Shown here: one piece after another, positions 9,849 through 21,076 of the stretch | Layout of the letters: each line of letters opens with the position of its first letter | Numbering within the stretch: the first letter of the stretch is position 1 | The notes under the pieces: model-generated | The model's input: the letters and a program-made list of their open reading frames with translations, nothing else | Databases searched by the model: none | What the model was told of the DNA's origin: nothing | Made by a program: the position numbers and the translations under genes | NCBI GenBank assembly: GCA_023548195.1 | Contig: JAJHZJ010000577.1 | Coordinates: 580,203-644,202, forward strand | Direction of reading: 5' to 3' | Length of the DNA stretch: 64,000 nt | Origin: Bettongia penicillata ogilbyi | Lineage: Eukaryota; Chordata; Mammalia; Diprotodontia; Potoroidae

Positions 9849-10955
9849 ATGCCTAGAAAAGGGAAGAAAAATAAGACTTTAGAGAGTTTTTTCCAACAAA
9901 TGCAAATGATCCCGACCTTCGGATCTGATGGCGAGGATGAGGACGTATTCTTACCATCAGGGAAAGACGTGGAGGGCGGGGCCTCAGTACCCCAGACACC
10001 CCAGGGGGGTGGTGGGTGGGCTCAGGCCCTGGAAGAGCTCAGAAAGGATTTTGAAAAGCAAGTTAGACAGGTGGAGGAAAAACTGGGAAGAGAAATGTCA
10101 GAGATGCAACAAAAGTATGAAAAACAGGTCAATACCTTGGTAAAGGAGACCCAAAAAAATGCTGAGGAAATTAACACCTTGAAAAATAGGCTCACCCAAT
10201 TGGCAAAGGAGGTTCAAAAAGCCAATGAGGAGAAGAATGCTTTCAAAAGCAGAATGAGCCAAATGGAAAAAGAGGCTCAAAAGCTCACTGAATTTAATAG
10301 CTCTCTCAAAATTAGAATGGAACAGATGGAGTCTAATGACTTTATGAGAAACCAAGAAATCACCAAACAAAACCAAAAGAACGAAAAAATGGAAGAGAAT
10401 GTGAAATATCTCATGGGAAAAACAACTGACCTGGAAAATAGATCCAGGAGAGACAATTTAAAAATTATGGGACTACCTGAAAGTCATGATCAAAAAAAGA
10501 GCCTAGACATCATCTTCCATGAAATTATCAAGGAAAACTGCCCTGACATTCTAGAACCAGAGGGCAAAATAAGTATTGAAAGAATCCATCGATCACCACC
10601 TGAAAGAGATCCAAAAAGAGAAACTCCTAGGAACATTGTGGCCAAATTCCAGAACTCCCAGCTCAAGGAAAAAATCTTACAAGCAGCTAGAAAGAAACAA
10701 TTCCAGTACTGTGGAAATACAATCAGGATAACCCAAGATCTAGCAGCTTCTACATTAAGGGATCGAAGGGCGTGGAATAGGATATTCCAGAAGGCAAAGG
10801 AACTAGGACTCAAACCAAGAATCACCTACCCAGCTAAACTGAGTATAATACTTCAAGGGAAAATATGGTCTTTCAATGAAACAGAGGACTTTCAATCATT
10901 CTTGATGAAAAAACCAGAGCTGAAAAGAAAATTTGACTTTCAAACACAAGAATGA
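9849..10955 (+). CDS. L1 ORF1-like RNA-binding protein, intact (HAL1 copy 2)
   Basis: The only long intact frame in the window: 368 codons, somewhat longer than human L1 ORF1p (338). ORF1p forms trimers that bind the element RNA and act as a nucleic-acid chaperone in cytoplasmic particles. Residues 1-55 are a basic then acidic, low-complexity N-terminus. About 58-198 is a heptad-rich coiled coil (e.g. 'EEINTLKNRLTQLAKEVQ'). About 200-295 is the RRM, opening with 'RRDNLKIMGLPESHDQ' and including 'RNIVAKFQNSQLKEKIL'. About 296-368 is the C-terminal domain with 'LKPRITYPAKLSI'. The start is the first ATG after the 5'UTR and matches that of copy 3. No ORF2 follows. It is potentially translatable if transcribed. 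It could also serve L1 particles in trans, which is inference. Confidence 0.93.
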   Translation: MPRKGKKNKTLESFFQQMQMIPTFGSDGEDEDVFLPSGKDVEGGASVPQTPQGGGGWAQALEELRKDFEKQVRQVEEKLGREMSEMQQKYEKQVNTLVKETQKNAEEINTLKNRLTQLAKEVQKANEEKNAFKSRMSQMEKEAQKLTEFNSSLKIRMEQMESNDFMRNQEITKQNQKNEKMEENVKYLMGKTTDLENRSRRDNLKIMGLPESHDQKKSLDIIFHEIIKENCPDILEPEGKISIERIHRSPPERDPKRETPRNIVAKFQNSQLKEKILQAARKKQFQYCGNTIRITQDLAASTLRDRRAWNRIFQKAKELGLKPRITYPAKLSIILQGKIWSFNETEDFQSFLMKKPELKRKFDFQTQE

Positions 10956-11987
10956 GAAGAAGCATGAAAAAGTAAACAGCAAAGAGAAGTCTTAAGGGAC
11001 TTACCATGAGTGAACTGTTTACATTCCTACATGTAAAGACAATATTTGTAACTCTTAAAACTTTTCAGTATCTGGGTAGTTGGTGGGACCACACATACAC
11101 ATGTACACGCATGCACACACATACACACATGCACACACATACAGAGATAGAGAGCACAGATTGAACTGAATAGGATGGGACCATACCTTAAAAGAAACTA
11201 GGGTAAATGGGGGGAGGGAAAGGGAAGGGGGTAACTATATGTCATTTAAGAGGCAGGTAGTTTTTCTTAGTGGAGGGAAAAAGAGGAGAGCTGAGAAAAA
11301 AAAAAAACAAAAAACAAAAACAAGAAGTTTACCCTCATCACATTTGACTAAACGAAGGAGTGAAATGCACACTCATTTTGGTATGAAAACCTATCTTACA
11401 GTATAAGAAAGTAGGGGAGAAAGAGATATTGCAAGGGGGGGGATGATGGAAGGGAGGGCAAAGGGAGGAGGGAGCAATTTGAAGTCAACACTTGGGGAGG
11501 GACAGGATCAAAAGACAGAAGAGAAACAATGAGGGGCAGGGTAGGATGGAGGGTAATTCAGTTAGTCTTACACAACACGACTATCAGGGAGGTAGGTCAT
11601 TTGCAAAATTACACAGATATGGCCTATATTGAGTTGCCTGCCTTCCCAAAGGGAATGGGTGGGGAGGGAGGGATGAGGAGAATTTGGAACTCAAAGTTTT
11701 AGGAACAACTGTTTAGTATTGTTGTTGCAACTAGGAAAGAAGACATACAGTTAAGGAGGAATAGAAAGTCATCTGGCCCTACAGGAGAAAAGAGAAGATG
11801 GAGACAAGAGAAGGGAGAGATGACAGAAGAGAGGGCAGATTGGAGATAGGGAAAATTAGATTGCTTGGGGTATTGGGGTGGGGGGAGGGGATAAAAGGGG
11901 AGAAAATTTGGAACCCAAAAATTTGTGAAAATGAATGTAAAAAATTTAAATAAATAAATAAATTTGAAAAAAAAAAAAGAAAAAAAA

Positions 11988-12002
11988 AAGAAACACATTT
12001 GA
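11988..12002. repeat. Target-site duplication, right, HAL1 copy 2
   Basis: This is the exact 15-bp match to 8979-8993, immediately after the A-rich tail. Removing 8994-12002 restores continuous host L1 text at the nucleotide level. Confidence 0.95.
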
Positions 12003-15000
12003 AATAGGGGGAATACACACAGGGTAAAGGTAAAAGGTTGGAGCAGAATATTTTGTGCTTCATGTGAAGTAAAAATAAAGTAGGGATAGAAATCCTAATC
12101 TCAAAGTCAAAGCAGAAATAGATCTAACCAAAATAGATGAGGAAGGAAACTATATCCTGCTAAAAGACAACATAGACAATGAAGCAATATCATTACTAAG
12201 CATATATGCTCCAAGTTGTACAGCATCCAAATTCTTAGAGAAGTTGAGGGAGTTACAGGAAGAAATAGACAGAAAAACTGTACTGGGGGACCTCAACCTT
12301 CCCCTCTCTGAAGTTGATACATCTAATCTCAAAATAAACAAGGAAGAAGTTAGGGAGGTGAATAAAACTCTGGATAAGGTAGATATGATAGATGTCTGGA
12401 GAAAATAGAATGGGGATAGAAAGGAATATACTTTTTTCTAAGCAGTATATGGCATATATACAAAAGTTGACCATGTACTAGGACATAGAAACCCCACAAT
12501 CCAGTGCAGAAAGGCAGAGATAGTCAATGCATCCTTCTCAGATCATAATGCAATACAAATTATTTGTAATAAAAGGTCATAGAAAGAGACCAAAAACTAA
12601 TTGGAAATTAAATAATCTAAAGAATGAGTGGGTTAAACAAAAAATCATTGAAACAATCAATAACTTCATTCAAGAGAATGACAATAATGAGTACTAAAAC
12701 TTATGAGATATTGCAAAAGCAGTTCTTAAGAGAAGTTTTATATCTTTGAATGCCTACATGAATAGAATAGAGAAAGAGGAGATCAACAAATTGGGCATGC
12801 AGCTGAAAAAGCTAGAAAAAGAACAAATTAAAAATTCTCAAGTAAATTCTAAATTACAAATACTGAAAAGCAAAGGAGAGATTAATAAAATTGAAATTAA
12901 GAAAAGTACTGAACTAATAAATTAAGACAGAGTTTTATGAAAAATCCAATAAAATTGACAAATCTTTGATCAACTTGATTAAAAAAAAGAAAGAAGAAAA
13001 CCAAATTACCAGTATCAAAAATGAAAAGGGTGAACTCACCTCCAATGAAGAGGAAATTGAAACAATATTTACAATTGAAACAATAATTACAAATTACTTT
13101 GCCCAACTTTATGCCCATAAATTCGACAATCTAAATGAGATGAATGATTATTTAAAAAAAAATAATTTGCCCAGATTAACAGAAGAGGAAATTGAATACT
13201 CACATAACTCCATCTCAGAAAAAGAAATTGAACTCATCAGTGAACTCCTTAGGAAAAAAATCTCCAGGGCTGGATGGATTTACAAGTGAATTCTATCAAA
13301 CACCTAAAGAACAGTTAATTCCAATACTATATAGACTATTTGAGAAAATTGGGGAAGGAGTCCTCCCAAATTCTTTTTACAATACAAATATGGTTTTGAT
13401 ACCTAAACTAGGAAAAGCCAAAACAGAGAAAGAGAATTATAGACCAATTTCTCTAATGAATATAGTTGTAAAAATTTTAAATAAGATTTTAGTAAAAAGA
13501 ATACAGCAACCTATCACGAGAATAATACATTATGATCAGGTAGGATTTATACCAGAAATGCAGGGCTAGTTCAATATTAGGAAAACTATTAGCATTATTG
13601 ATCATATCAACAGCAAAACCACATGATTATTTCAATAGATGCAGAAAAAGCTTTTGACAAAATGCAACACCCATTCCTATTAAAACACTGGATAGCATTG
13701 GAATAAATGGAACTTTCCATAAAAGAATAAGCAATATCTACCTAAAACCTTCAGTGAGAGTTATATGCAATGGAGATAAGCTAGATGGATTTCCAATAAG
13801 ATCAGAGGTGAAGCAAGTATATCCACTATCATCACTATTACTCAATATAGTACTAGAAATTTTAGCTATAGCAATAGGAGAAGAAAAAGAAATGGAAGGA
13901 ATTAGAATAGGCAAAGAAGAAATTAAGTTATCACTCTTTGCAGATGATATGATGATATACTTACAGAACCCCAGAGATTCAAGTAAAAAACTACTTGAAA
14001 TAATAAACAACTTTGGGAAAGTTGCAGGTTACAAGATAAACTCACACAAATCTTCCACATTCCTATATATTAGCAACAAAGCCCAACAGCAAGAGATAGA
14101 AAGAGAAATTCCATTTAAAGCTAGAGTAGACACTATAAAATATTTGGAAGTCTACTTGCCAAAACAAATCCAGGGACTATATGAATACAGTTACAAAATA
14201 CTTTTTGCACAAATGAAGACAGATCTAAGTGGAAAAACATTAGTTGCTTGTGAGTAGGCCAAGCCAATATAATAAAAATGGCAATTCTACCTAAATTAAT
14301 TTACTTATTCAGTGCCATACCAATCAAACTATCAGATAATTATTTTCCAGAGTTGAAAAATTAATATCAAAATTCATCTGGAAGGATAAAAGGTCCAGAA
14401 TACCAAGGGAACTAATGCAAAGAAATGCTAGGGAAGGTAGCCTAGCTCTACCAGCTCTCAAATTGTATTATAAAGCAGCAATCATCAAAAGCACTTGGTA
14501 CTGGCTAAGAAACAGAAGGGTAAACCAGTGGAACATGTTAGGTACTAAAGACAATGAATATCTCAATCTACTGTTTAATAGACCCAAGGACCCCAACTTC
14601 TGGGATAAGAACTCACTGTTTGACAAAAGTTGCTGGGAAAACTGGGTACTATTGTGGTGGAAACTAGGCATAGATCCATGCTTGACACCATACACAAGAA
14701 TAAAGTCCAAATGGGTACATTACCTAGGTATAAAGTGATACTATAAACAAATTAGTGGAGCAAAGAATACTGTATTAATCAGATTTGTGAAGAAGGGAAA
14801 AATTTTTGACTAAACAAGAGATAGAAAGTACTATGAAGTGCAGAATGAATAATTTTGATTACATTAAACTGAAAAATTTTTGAACAAATAAACAGAATGC
14901 AATCAAGATTAGGAGGGAAGCAGAAAACTGGAAAAGGATTTTTGCAACAAGTGTCTGTGACAAAGGTCTCATTTCTAAAATATACAGAGAACTGAGTCAA

Positions 15001-15990
15001 ATTTAAAAGAATACAATTCATTCCCCAATTGATAAATGGTCAAAGGATATGAACAGACAGTCTTCAGAGGAAGAAATTAAAGCTATCTATAGTCATATGA
15101 AAAAAATGCTCCAAATCTCTATTGATTAGAGAGATGCAAATCAAAACAACTCTGAGATACCACATCACACCTATCAGATTGGCTGATATGACTAAACAGG
15201 AAGATGATAAATATTGGAGAAGATGTGGGAGAGTTGGAACACTAATTCATTGTTGGTGGAGCTGTGAGCTGATCCAACCATTTTTGAGAGCAATTTGGAA
15301 ATATGCCCTTTGACCCAGTAAAACCACTTCTAAGACTGTATCCCCAAGAGATCATAAAAATGGGAAAGGGTCCCACATGTACAAAAATATTTAAAACAGT
15401 TCTCTTTGTGGTAGCCAAAAATTGGAAATTGAGGGGATGTCCATCAATTGGGGGATGATTGAATAAATTATGTTATATGAATATAATGAAATGTGCTATA
15501 AGAATGATGAGCAAGAAGACTTCAGAGAGGCCTGGAAAGACTTACATGAACTGATGTGGAGCGAAAGGAGCAGAACCAGGAGAACTTTGTGCACAGAAAC
15601 AGCCACAGTGTGTGAGTAATTTTTCTGGTAGACTTAGTACTTCATTGCAATACAAGGACTTAAATAATTCCTAATGGTCTCTTAAGGCAAAATGCTTCCA
15701 CATCCAGAGAAAGAACTATGGAATTAGATCATAGAATGAAGATCATTTTCTTTTGTATTATGTTTTGGTTTGCTTTATGATTTTTCCCATTCATTTTAAT
15801 TCTTCTATCTAACATGAATGAGGTGAAAATGATTTAATAGGAATGTATGTGTATAACCTATATAAAACTGTATACTGTATCAGGGAGAGAGTGGGGAGGT
15901 GGGGGGAAGGAAGGGAGGAAAAATCTATAATATATAGAAGGGATTGTGGAACACTGAAAACAAATAAAATAATAATAAATTGAAAAAAAA

Positions 15991-16700
15991 ACAACTAAGA
16001 GCAAGAGCATATCAGCAGATCTGGATAGGAAGTGTAGAAATATGTTTCTTCTGCAAAGGCCTATATACTCTGGGCATGTATCATTCACAATAAATAAGGC
16101 TAACAAGATATCATCAGATCATTAAAAAGTATCATTTTAGTGCATGATTACTACATAAGCATTTCAGATGTAAAGCAAATATCCTAAAATAGACTTGCTG
16201 CTGGGCTGTGTTGTAAGCACCTTGAGATTGGCGCTGATTTCAATATCAGTCTCATGATTCTTTCAAAAATTTATGATTGAAGGATCAGCAATCTCAATCA
16301 TCAATCCACCCAAACAATCAAACAATGAACATTTATTAAGCACCTATTCTGCACCAGGTATTGTTCTAAATTCATTTATTAAATGCATTTCAATTGCCAA
16401 GGATAATAGTGTTTTGGGGGAAACCAGAGATATTACCTGGCCAGTCTCTTGAGACTACCAATGCCGGTAAAATAAGGTGATTGGCCCAAAGCAAAACTGG
16501 CTTTGTCTCTAAAGGTGGTCCACATTCCTTTTGAATACGCTTCTTTTCTTCTAATTCCCACCTCAGCCGCCTTCTACCTTAATATTTATTGCACTGTGGC
16601 TACCCAGGATGCTGCTTTAGAGTTCCATTTGCCTCAACCCCTTATCAGAGACTTTCTTAGTTCCAGGCACTCAGTTAACTCTTTATTACATAAGGTAATT
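15991..16700. other. Mostly anonymous sequence with one ancient-repeat scrap
   Basis: 16285-16400 holds 'aacatttattaagcaccta' followed by 'ctgcaccaggtattgttcta', a widespread ancient mammalian repeat whose family I cannot name with confidence. No gene is seen. Confidence 0.45.
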
Positions 16701-16752
16701 TAATGAACTTTGTTAAGCTAAGGAAGAGCTTCTCAAAGTGTGGCCTGGGGCA

Positions 16753-16940
16753 TCTAGGGGTGAGGAACCAACAGCCACAGGGCCACATGTGGTCTTCTAA
16801 GTTCTTAGGTAATTTTGACTGAGTTCACGTTTTACAGGACAAATTCTTTTATTATGAGAAGTTTGGATTCAGTCCAAAGGCCACACTTGAGGACCTACAT
16901 GGTCACATATGGCTTCGAAGTGGCAGGTTTCCCATCTCTG
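16753..16940. mobile_element. Palindromic hAT-like MITE, copy 2
   Basis: The layout matches 7247-7449: 'ctaggggtgaggaacc' and 'gggccacatgtgg' on the left; inner 'gactgagttcacgttttaca' and 'gaagtttggattcagtcc'; right end 'gtcacatatggcttcg' and 'ggcaggtttcccatctctg'. It is non-coding. The preceding 'cttctcaaagtgtggcctgg' (~16731) resembles a MER5-type hAT end and may be a second element. Confidence 0.7.
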
Positions 16941-17029
16941 CCCAAGACCATAAGGTCTATTTTCATAATCATACTAAGATGTTGCAATTGCAAATACAGT
17001 AAATATGAATTCATATTGTGTGCTGACTC

Positions 17030-17135
17030 AGATTTCATCTGCTACACAAAACCTTTCCTGATTCCCCAAATGTTATGCTCTTCTTCTCTAACTCTCTTAT
17101 ACTTAACTCTTTTTATATTTATTCTGTATATTCTT
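17030..17135 (+). repeat. L2 LINE, 5' part of a split copy
   Basis: 'aaaacctttcctgattcccc' followed by 'ttctctaactctcttatac' is typical L2 3'-region text. It stops where HAL1 copy 5 begins and resumes at ~18129. The junction sequence 'ttctgtatattctt' (17122-17135) is 12/14 identical to 'ttttgtaaattctt' (18129-18142), an aged target duplication. Confidence 0.75.
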
Positions 17136-18127
17136 TTTTTAATATAATTTATTAATTTTCAATTTTCAACACTCGCACAACATTTTGAATTTGAAATTTT
17201 CTCCCCATCTCTCCCCTCCATCTACCCCAGGACAGCATGCACCATAATCACCCTTTCCCCAAATTACTCTCCCTTCTATCACCCCCTTCCTCTGCTTTCT
17301 CCCATCTCGCTTCCCTCTATTTTGATCTCAGGACCTTGCTGATTCCAGGTCTGGCAGTCTTTTCATTGCATCGTCTAACATCTATATAATTTGAAGTCTA
17401 AAGATGGTAAGGGAAGATACAATAATGAAAAAATGAAATTTCCTGATAAACCAAAGGAATATTCTCACCATTCAGTTGTTATAGTTATTCTGTTTTTATG
17501 CTACTTAGGATCTTCAGAAGATATTAAATCCTATTTCTCTTGGCTTTGCTCCTGACTCGCTGATCTTTCACCTTTCAGTACTAGTTGCCATTCACCTTGA
17601 TGAGATCTCCATTACTATAGCCTCTTCCTCCAATTGGTAAGTTCTTGTCTGAAGTCCCCATTGTCTGTAGGCTGAGAGCTTCAGAAGCAGCCACTACTGC
17701 AGCTGTGGCTGTTGCCATCCTGGGACTGAAACTAGGACTTGGCCAGGCCACCTAGAGCTAGATCATATTCTTCTCTCATCCAGTGAGAGAGCTTTCCCAC
17801 TGACCTTTGAAGCTGTCTTTGGCATTTTTGGTTTGAGAAGTCTGGAAACACTATAGCTGCCAGTGACTCAGTACCCTGAGGCCTGCTCCAGTTTTGTCTG
17901 TGCTGGCACAGCCCATGCTGGATTGTGATCCACTATGACCCTAGTAAAATAGACCCTTCCTGTTGGCCTTCCAGATTGTCTTAGGCTGGAAATCTGTTCC
18001 ATTGTCATTTTGTGACTTCTTCTGCTCTAGAATTTGTTTAGTCATTTCACAGGCATTTTGGGGGGTTAGGGGGGAGAGAGTTCAGGCAGGTTCATGCTTC
18101 TACTCCACTATCTTAGCTCTGCCTCCT
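17133..18127 (-). mobile_element. HAL1-type element, copy 5 (internally deleted, reverse)
   Basis: The plus-strand text starts with a T-rich tail (17133-17160) and 3'UTR remnants to ~17340 (pyrimidine-rich, 'ctcccttctatcaccccctt'). It ends with a type A 5'UTR (about 17640-18127) whose terminus reads 'ctccactatcttagctctgc' on the plus strand. 17340-17640 cannot be assigned, and no ORF1 text is visible, so the middle is deleted or too eroded. The 5'UTR aligns closely with 61730-62164 of copy 4. The element sits inside an L2. Confidence 0.75.
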
Positions 18128-18290
18128 ATTTTGTAAATTCTTGAAGATGTAATTGCTGTCTTTTTGTTAGAATGCAATCTTCTTGGGAAGAGGAATTCTT
18201 TTAGGTTTTTTTTTTTTACTTTTTGTCCCCAGAAACTAGAAGTATGTCTGCTGCACAGTAGGTACTCAATAAATGTCAACTTATTGATTT
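18128..18290 (+). repeat. L2 LINE, 3' part of the split copy
   Basis: 'ttgttagaatgcaatcttct' followed by 'agtatgtctgctgcacagtag' in shortened form, then 'gtactcaataaatgtcaac', is an L2 3' end, continuing the piece at 17030-17135. Confidence 0.78.
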
Positions 18291-18800
18291 ATGGGTTTGG
18301 GGACAAAGAGATCTTTTGGCATTCCCTAAATCATATTATGTGGAGAACCAGTTACTATTCTTCTATGTCTATTCTGTGTGCTGTCCTAAAATAAAACCTA
18401 CCTCAATATGCAGTGAGTTTTTCCTTGCTAGACAGCTACTCAGCACACTCTCTCCTAAGCCTTGTCATCGTGATCACCTCATAACTTGCAGAACACTCTC
18501 TCCTCTTCCTCAATGACTCTACACCTAATTTAGACCTCGGAAAGGTGGTATAATTATGATTCTTCTCTACTCCAATTCCTATCAAGATCTTCTGCTACTT
18601 CAAGATTTACTTTAGTGTCCCCTCTTAAAATTCTGAACCTTCATTTCTTAGGCACTTCAACTCCCAGGACTTACTTCTCCTTTATGTTTCAGACAACTGC
18701 ATAGGTCATTGCCTCTTTAGACTTTCTCATCATGTGAAACTACTCTACTTCTAAAACCTTGAACTCCAAAATTTCCCTATCTATACACAGTTATGGGCAT
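18290..18800. other. Anonymous, mildly pyrimidine-rich sequence
   Basis: Contains weak L2-like text ('gaaactactctacttctaaa' region) but nothing I can assign. No gene. Confidence 0.4.
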
Positions 18801-18807
18801 TAATGCA

Positions 18808-19340
18808 TGTTTTGGTCCTTTGTTTTTGAAGAGGACAGATGAATCACAGGGTGACATCCTTACTCATGCATGAATTAGATTTAAGCCAAGAAGAGTTGTA
18901 CAAAATCATCAGCCTCACTCTCTCTTCCATAGTTACTGAAGTCCAGTGGTAAGACAAAAGTCAAGAATACTGGTGATGACCCAGGATGCAGTGATCTTGG
19001 CATCTTTGATGTCTGATCAACCTGTAAGCACTTCATGGTTCCTGTTTCAGCTGCCTTCATAGGTGTTGAAACAAATTGTTTTCATCTACCCATGCCACCC
19101 CTAACTCACCAACAGGTTTGAGGTCTGTCAGCCACTCTCAGCCTGGTTTAGCCCATGTGCTGTGATGGTTTTACCAGGATGTGGCTGCTGCACATGCTTT
19201 TTGGAGCCACAGGTGAAGAGTTGAGTGCCAGGTGGATACCAACAATGGATGAGCAGCCCTGAAAAGGGTTTGGAAAACCCTCATACCAGAGAAACAGTAC
19301 CGAGCTATAGCACTTCCAGAGGAAGGCAATCAAGAGAGTG
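18808..19340 (-). repeat. Marsupial SINE body plus an unassigned repeat (reverse)
   Basis: 18820-19000 matches the reverse SINE body also seen at 40515-40700 ('ttgaagaggacagatgaatc', 'atgaattagatttaagcc', 'catcagcctcactctc', 'gtgatgacccaggatgcag'). Text from 19020 to 19340 ('gaggtctgtcagccactctc', 'aatggatgagcagccctgaa', 'ataccagagaaacagtaccg') has the feel of a further repeat that I cannot name. Confidence 0.5.
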
Positions 19341-19795
19341 AGGGAATTTTAAAAATTATGCTCAAGGGTTCATTGGAGCCAGTTTTATGAGAGCCCATGG
19401 TTTGATTTTTTAGTATGAGCTTTCACATTTTCAGAAATCCTTGGTCTACAAATTGAAGCTCAATTTACTGTTTATCTAGTTGTCAACACTTAAGAAGTGT
19501 TAACACTAAGAATTAAACACAAGAGTGTGTGTGCATACATTTTCCTCCCTAAGAGAGCTGGATTGTTAAACATTTACCAGCATATACCCCTGAATTGCTT
19601 TATAAACATTGGTTCACCCCTGAATTACTCTGTACAGATTGTTTGAGCAAGAATGTAATAGAAGACTCAAGGAATGAAATCAACAGATTGGGGCCTGGTG
19701 ACTAAATAATGGTAATGATCATTTATGCATCACAAAATATGTTACATCCATTATCTCATTTGAGCCTCACAACATCCCTTAGTATGCCATATATT
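19340..19795. other. Anonymous sequence with a small reverse MIR fragment
   Basis: 19720-19795 ('atccattatctcatttgagc', then 'ctcacaacatccctta') is a reverse MIR-like fragment. The rest is unassigned. Confidence 0.4.
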
Positions 19796-20135
19796 ATAAA
19801 ATGATGGAACTGTGGCTATTTAGTTTGGAAATAGAAGGCTTAGGGTGCATGATAATTGTCTTCAGGGCTGTCATGGGAAAGAGAAGTCTGAAGACATTTT
19901 GCACACAAGTAGGATGACTCGGTAGAGTTTAGAACACAGGACAGAGACATTTGTTAAAATGAGAGCTGTCAAAAAACAAATGGCTGCCTTGGGATAAAAT
20001 GAAGTTTCCATCAGTGGATGCCTTCATTTATAAACATCCCTACTTGTAGAAATATTTAAAGGAGATTCATGTTCTGAGTAGGAATTTAGTTAACTGATCT
20101 TGCCAGACTATCTTAAGTTTGAATCTATGATAGGA
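19795..20135 (+). repeat. CR1/L3 LINE 3' fragment
   Basis: Blocks typical of the CR1/L3 3' end appear in order: 'gtttggaaatagaaggctta', 'attgtcttcagggctgtcat', 'atggctgccttgggataaaa', 'gaagtttccatcagtggatg' and 'gaatctatga'. It is very old and eroded. Confidence 0.65.
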
Positions 20136-21076
20136 ACTAAAGTAAATTGAAGCCAGATGACAAGGATGAGATGTAGAAGACAGAAGGAAAGAAAATGCCC
20201 ATAGGGAGTAGCAGAATGTTACCAACAGTTGACTCAGAAACCATGCAGAGGCATCAGGGTCATAGATTGCCTTGTCCTGCTGTAAAGCAATGCTGCAGGA
20301 ATGATTGCTCTCACTGCTCAGGGAGATACAAAAGCCAGCAAATTACACCAGCCAGACACTCTCCTCTGTCAAGGTCAGTAGGAAAGATAAAATGTACCTT
20401 ATAGCATTAATCAATTGTAGCATTAATCCCTCTAGGTAACCATCAGAGTCATTTAGTATAAAGCAGTGCATGGTCTCCTAAAAATTCCCTTAAGGTCCAT
20501 TTTCCCAGAGAACCATATTATCAAGAATGATTAAGCTGTAAGATTCATTCCCTGAGAGGAAAGCAGAGAACAGGAGTAAGAAGGGAGAGAAGAATGAGAT
20601 TGGGATTGTGTCTTTACATGACAGATCACAACATGAACTTTGATTTCATTAGAAAATCTTTATTAAGATATGTAATGTATCCATATGTATGTATGTATAT
20701 CTCTATACATGTAAAGCATTATGCTGTTGGGTATGGCTTGCTTTATAACTTTAGATTATTTTCAGATATTGGTATATGAATATAATAGGATAATATTGAA
20801 CTATAAGACTTTAGAGACAAGAGCAGTTCATTAAAATAGGGAAGGGCTTATATTAATTGATGTATAATGAAATCAGGAAGACCAGGAGAACAGTTTATGA
20901 TAGCATTGATAATATGAAGAAAACCCAATTTTGAAAGATCTAACACTCTACTTACTCAAAGCAGCAAATAACCATCACCTCAGAAGACTGAAGATGAAAT
21001 GTATCTCTTACCTCATGACGTCATGCAATATTTTCATTCTCATATATGATCACTATGTTGATTTATTTTTCATGAT
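20135..21076. other. Anonymous sequence
   Basis: No repeat or gene recognised. The frame at 20195-20404 has no known relatives by eye. A short tatg run lies near 20680-20700. Confidence 0.45.

Larger units (their letters stand above)
8994..11987 (+). mobile_element. HAL1-type half-L1, copy 2 (young, full length)
   Basis: This complete 2,994-bp element has a 5' terminus 'gggggcggagccaagatggc', a GC-rich type B 5'UTR (~855 bp), one intact ORF1 (9849-10955), a ~1-kb purine-rich 3'UTR with a CA-rich tract at 11096-11145, and a tail of taaa repeats followed by an A-rich run. It carries a perfect 15-bp target duplication. ORF2 is wholly absent: the 3'UTR starts directly after the ORF1 stop. The near-identical copy at 46307-49298 (2,992 bp) shows this is a family structure and not a one-off deletion. 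The lack of decay argues for recent insertion. Whether the family is still active cannot be told from one locus. Confidence 0.95.
8861..15610 (+). pseudogene. L1 ORF2 endonuclease/reverse transcriptase, dead and interrupted
   Basis: ORF2p nicks target DNA and copies its RNA onto the nick. The APE-like endonuclease starts at 8861 with 'IVTANMNGMNSPVKWKQR' and reaches 'STICLQETHL' (the motif holding the catalytic Glu), where HAL1 copy 2 interrupts. It resumes at 12003. Reverse-transcriptase text runs from ~13190 ('[13 protein letters not shown]', 'YRPISLMNI', '[11 protein letters not shown]') to the catalytic 'SLFADDMMIYLQNP' near 13935-13975. The C-terminal region has 'VGTLIHCWWSCELIQPF' near 15230-15290 and decays into frameshifted text to ~15610. 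Without the insertion it is about 3.7 kb, near the usual ORF2 length. Many stops and frameshifts make it inactive. Confidence 0.88.
8242..15990 (+). mobile_element. L1 LINE carrying ORF2, split by HAL1 copy 2
   Basis: The 3' part is unmistakable L1: endonuclease start at 8861, reverse transcriptase around 13.2-14.1 kb, ORF2 C-terminus near 15.2-15.6 kb, 3'UTR and A-rich tail at ~15960-15990. The putative 5' terminus 'gggggcggagtcaaatagc' at 8242 resembles L1 starts. 'agctaacagagca' (8229-8241) and 'aactaagagca' (15993-16003) may be an imperfect target duplication. A young HAL1 occupies 8994-11987 inside it. Only ~620 bases separate the 5' terminus from ORF2, which leaves no room for ORF1. That means either an internal deletion or an ORF1-less arrangement. 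The 5' limit is less certain than the rest. Confidence 0.75.

Noticed and set aside
10098..10825. Minus-strand frames opposite HAL1 ORF1 (10098-10376, 10490-10825; and 47477-48319 on the plus strand)
   Set aside because: Shadows of the real ORF1. They look conserved between copies only because the sense strand is.
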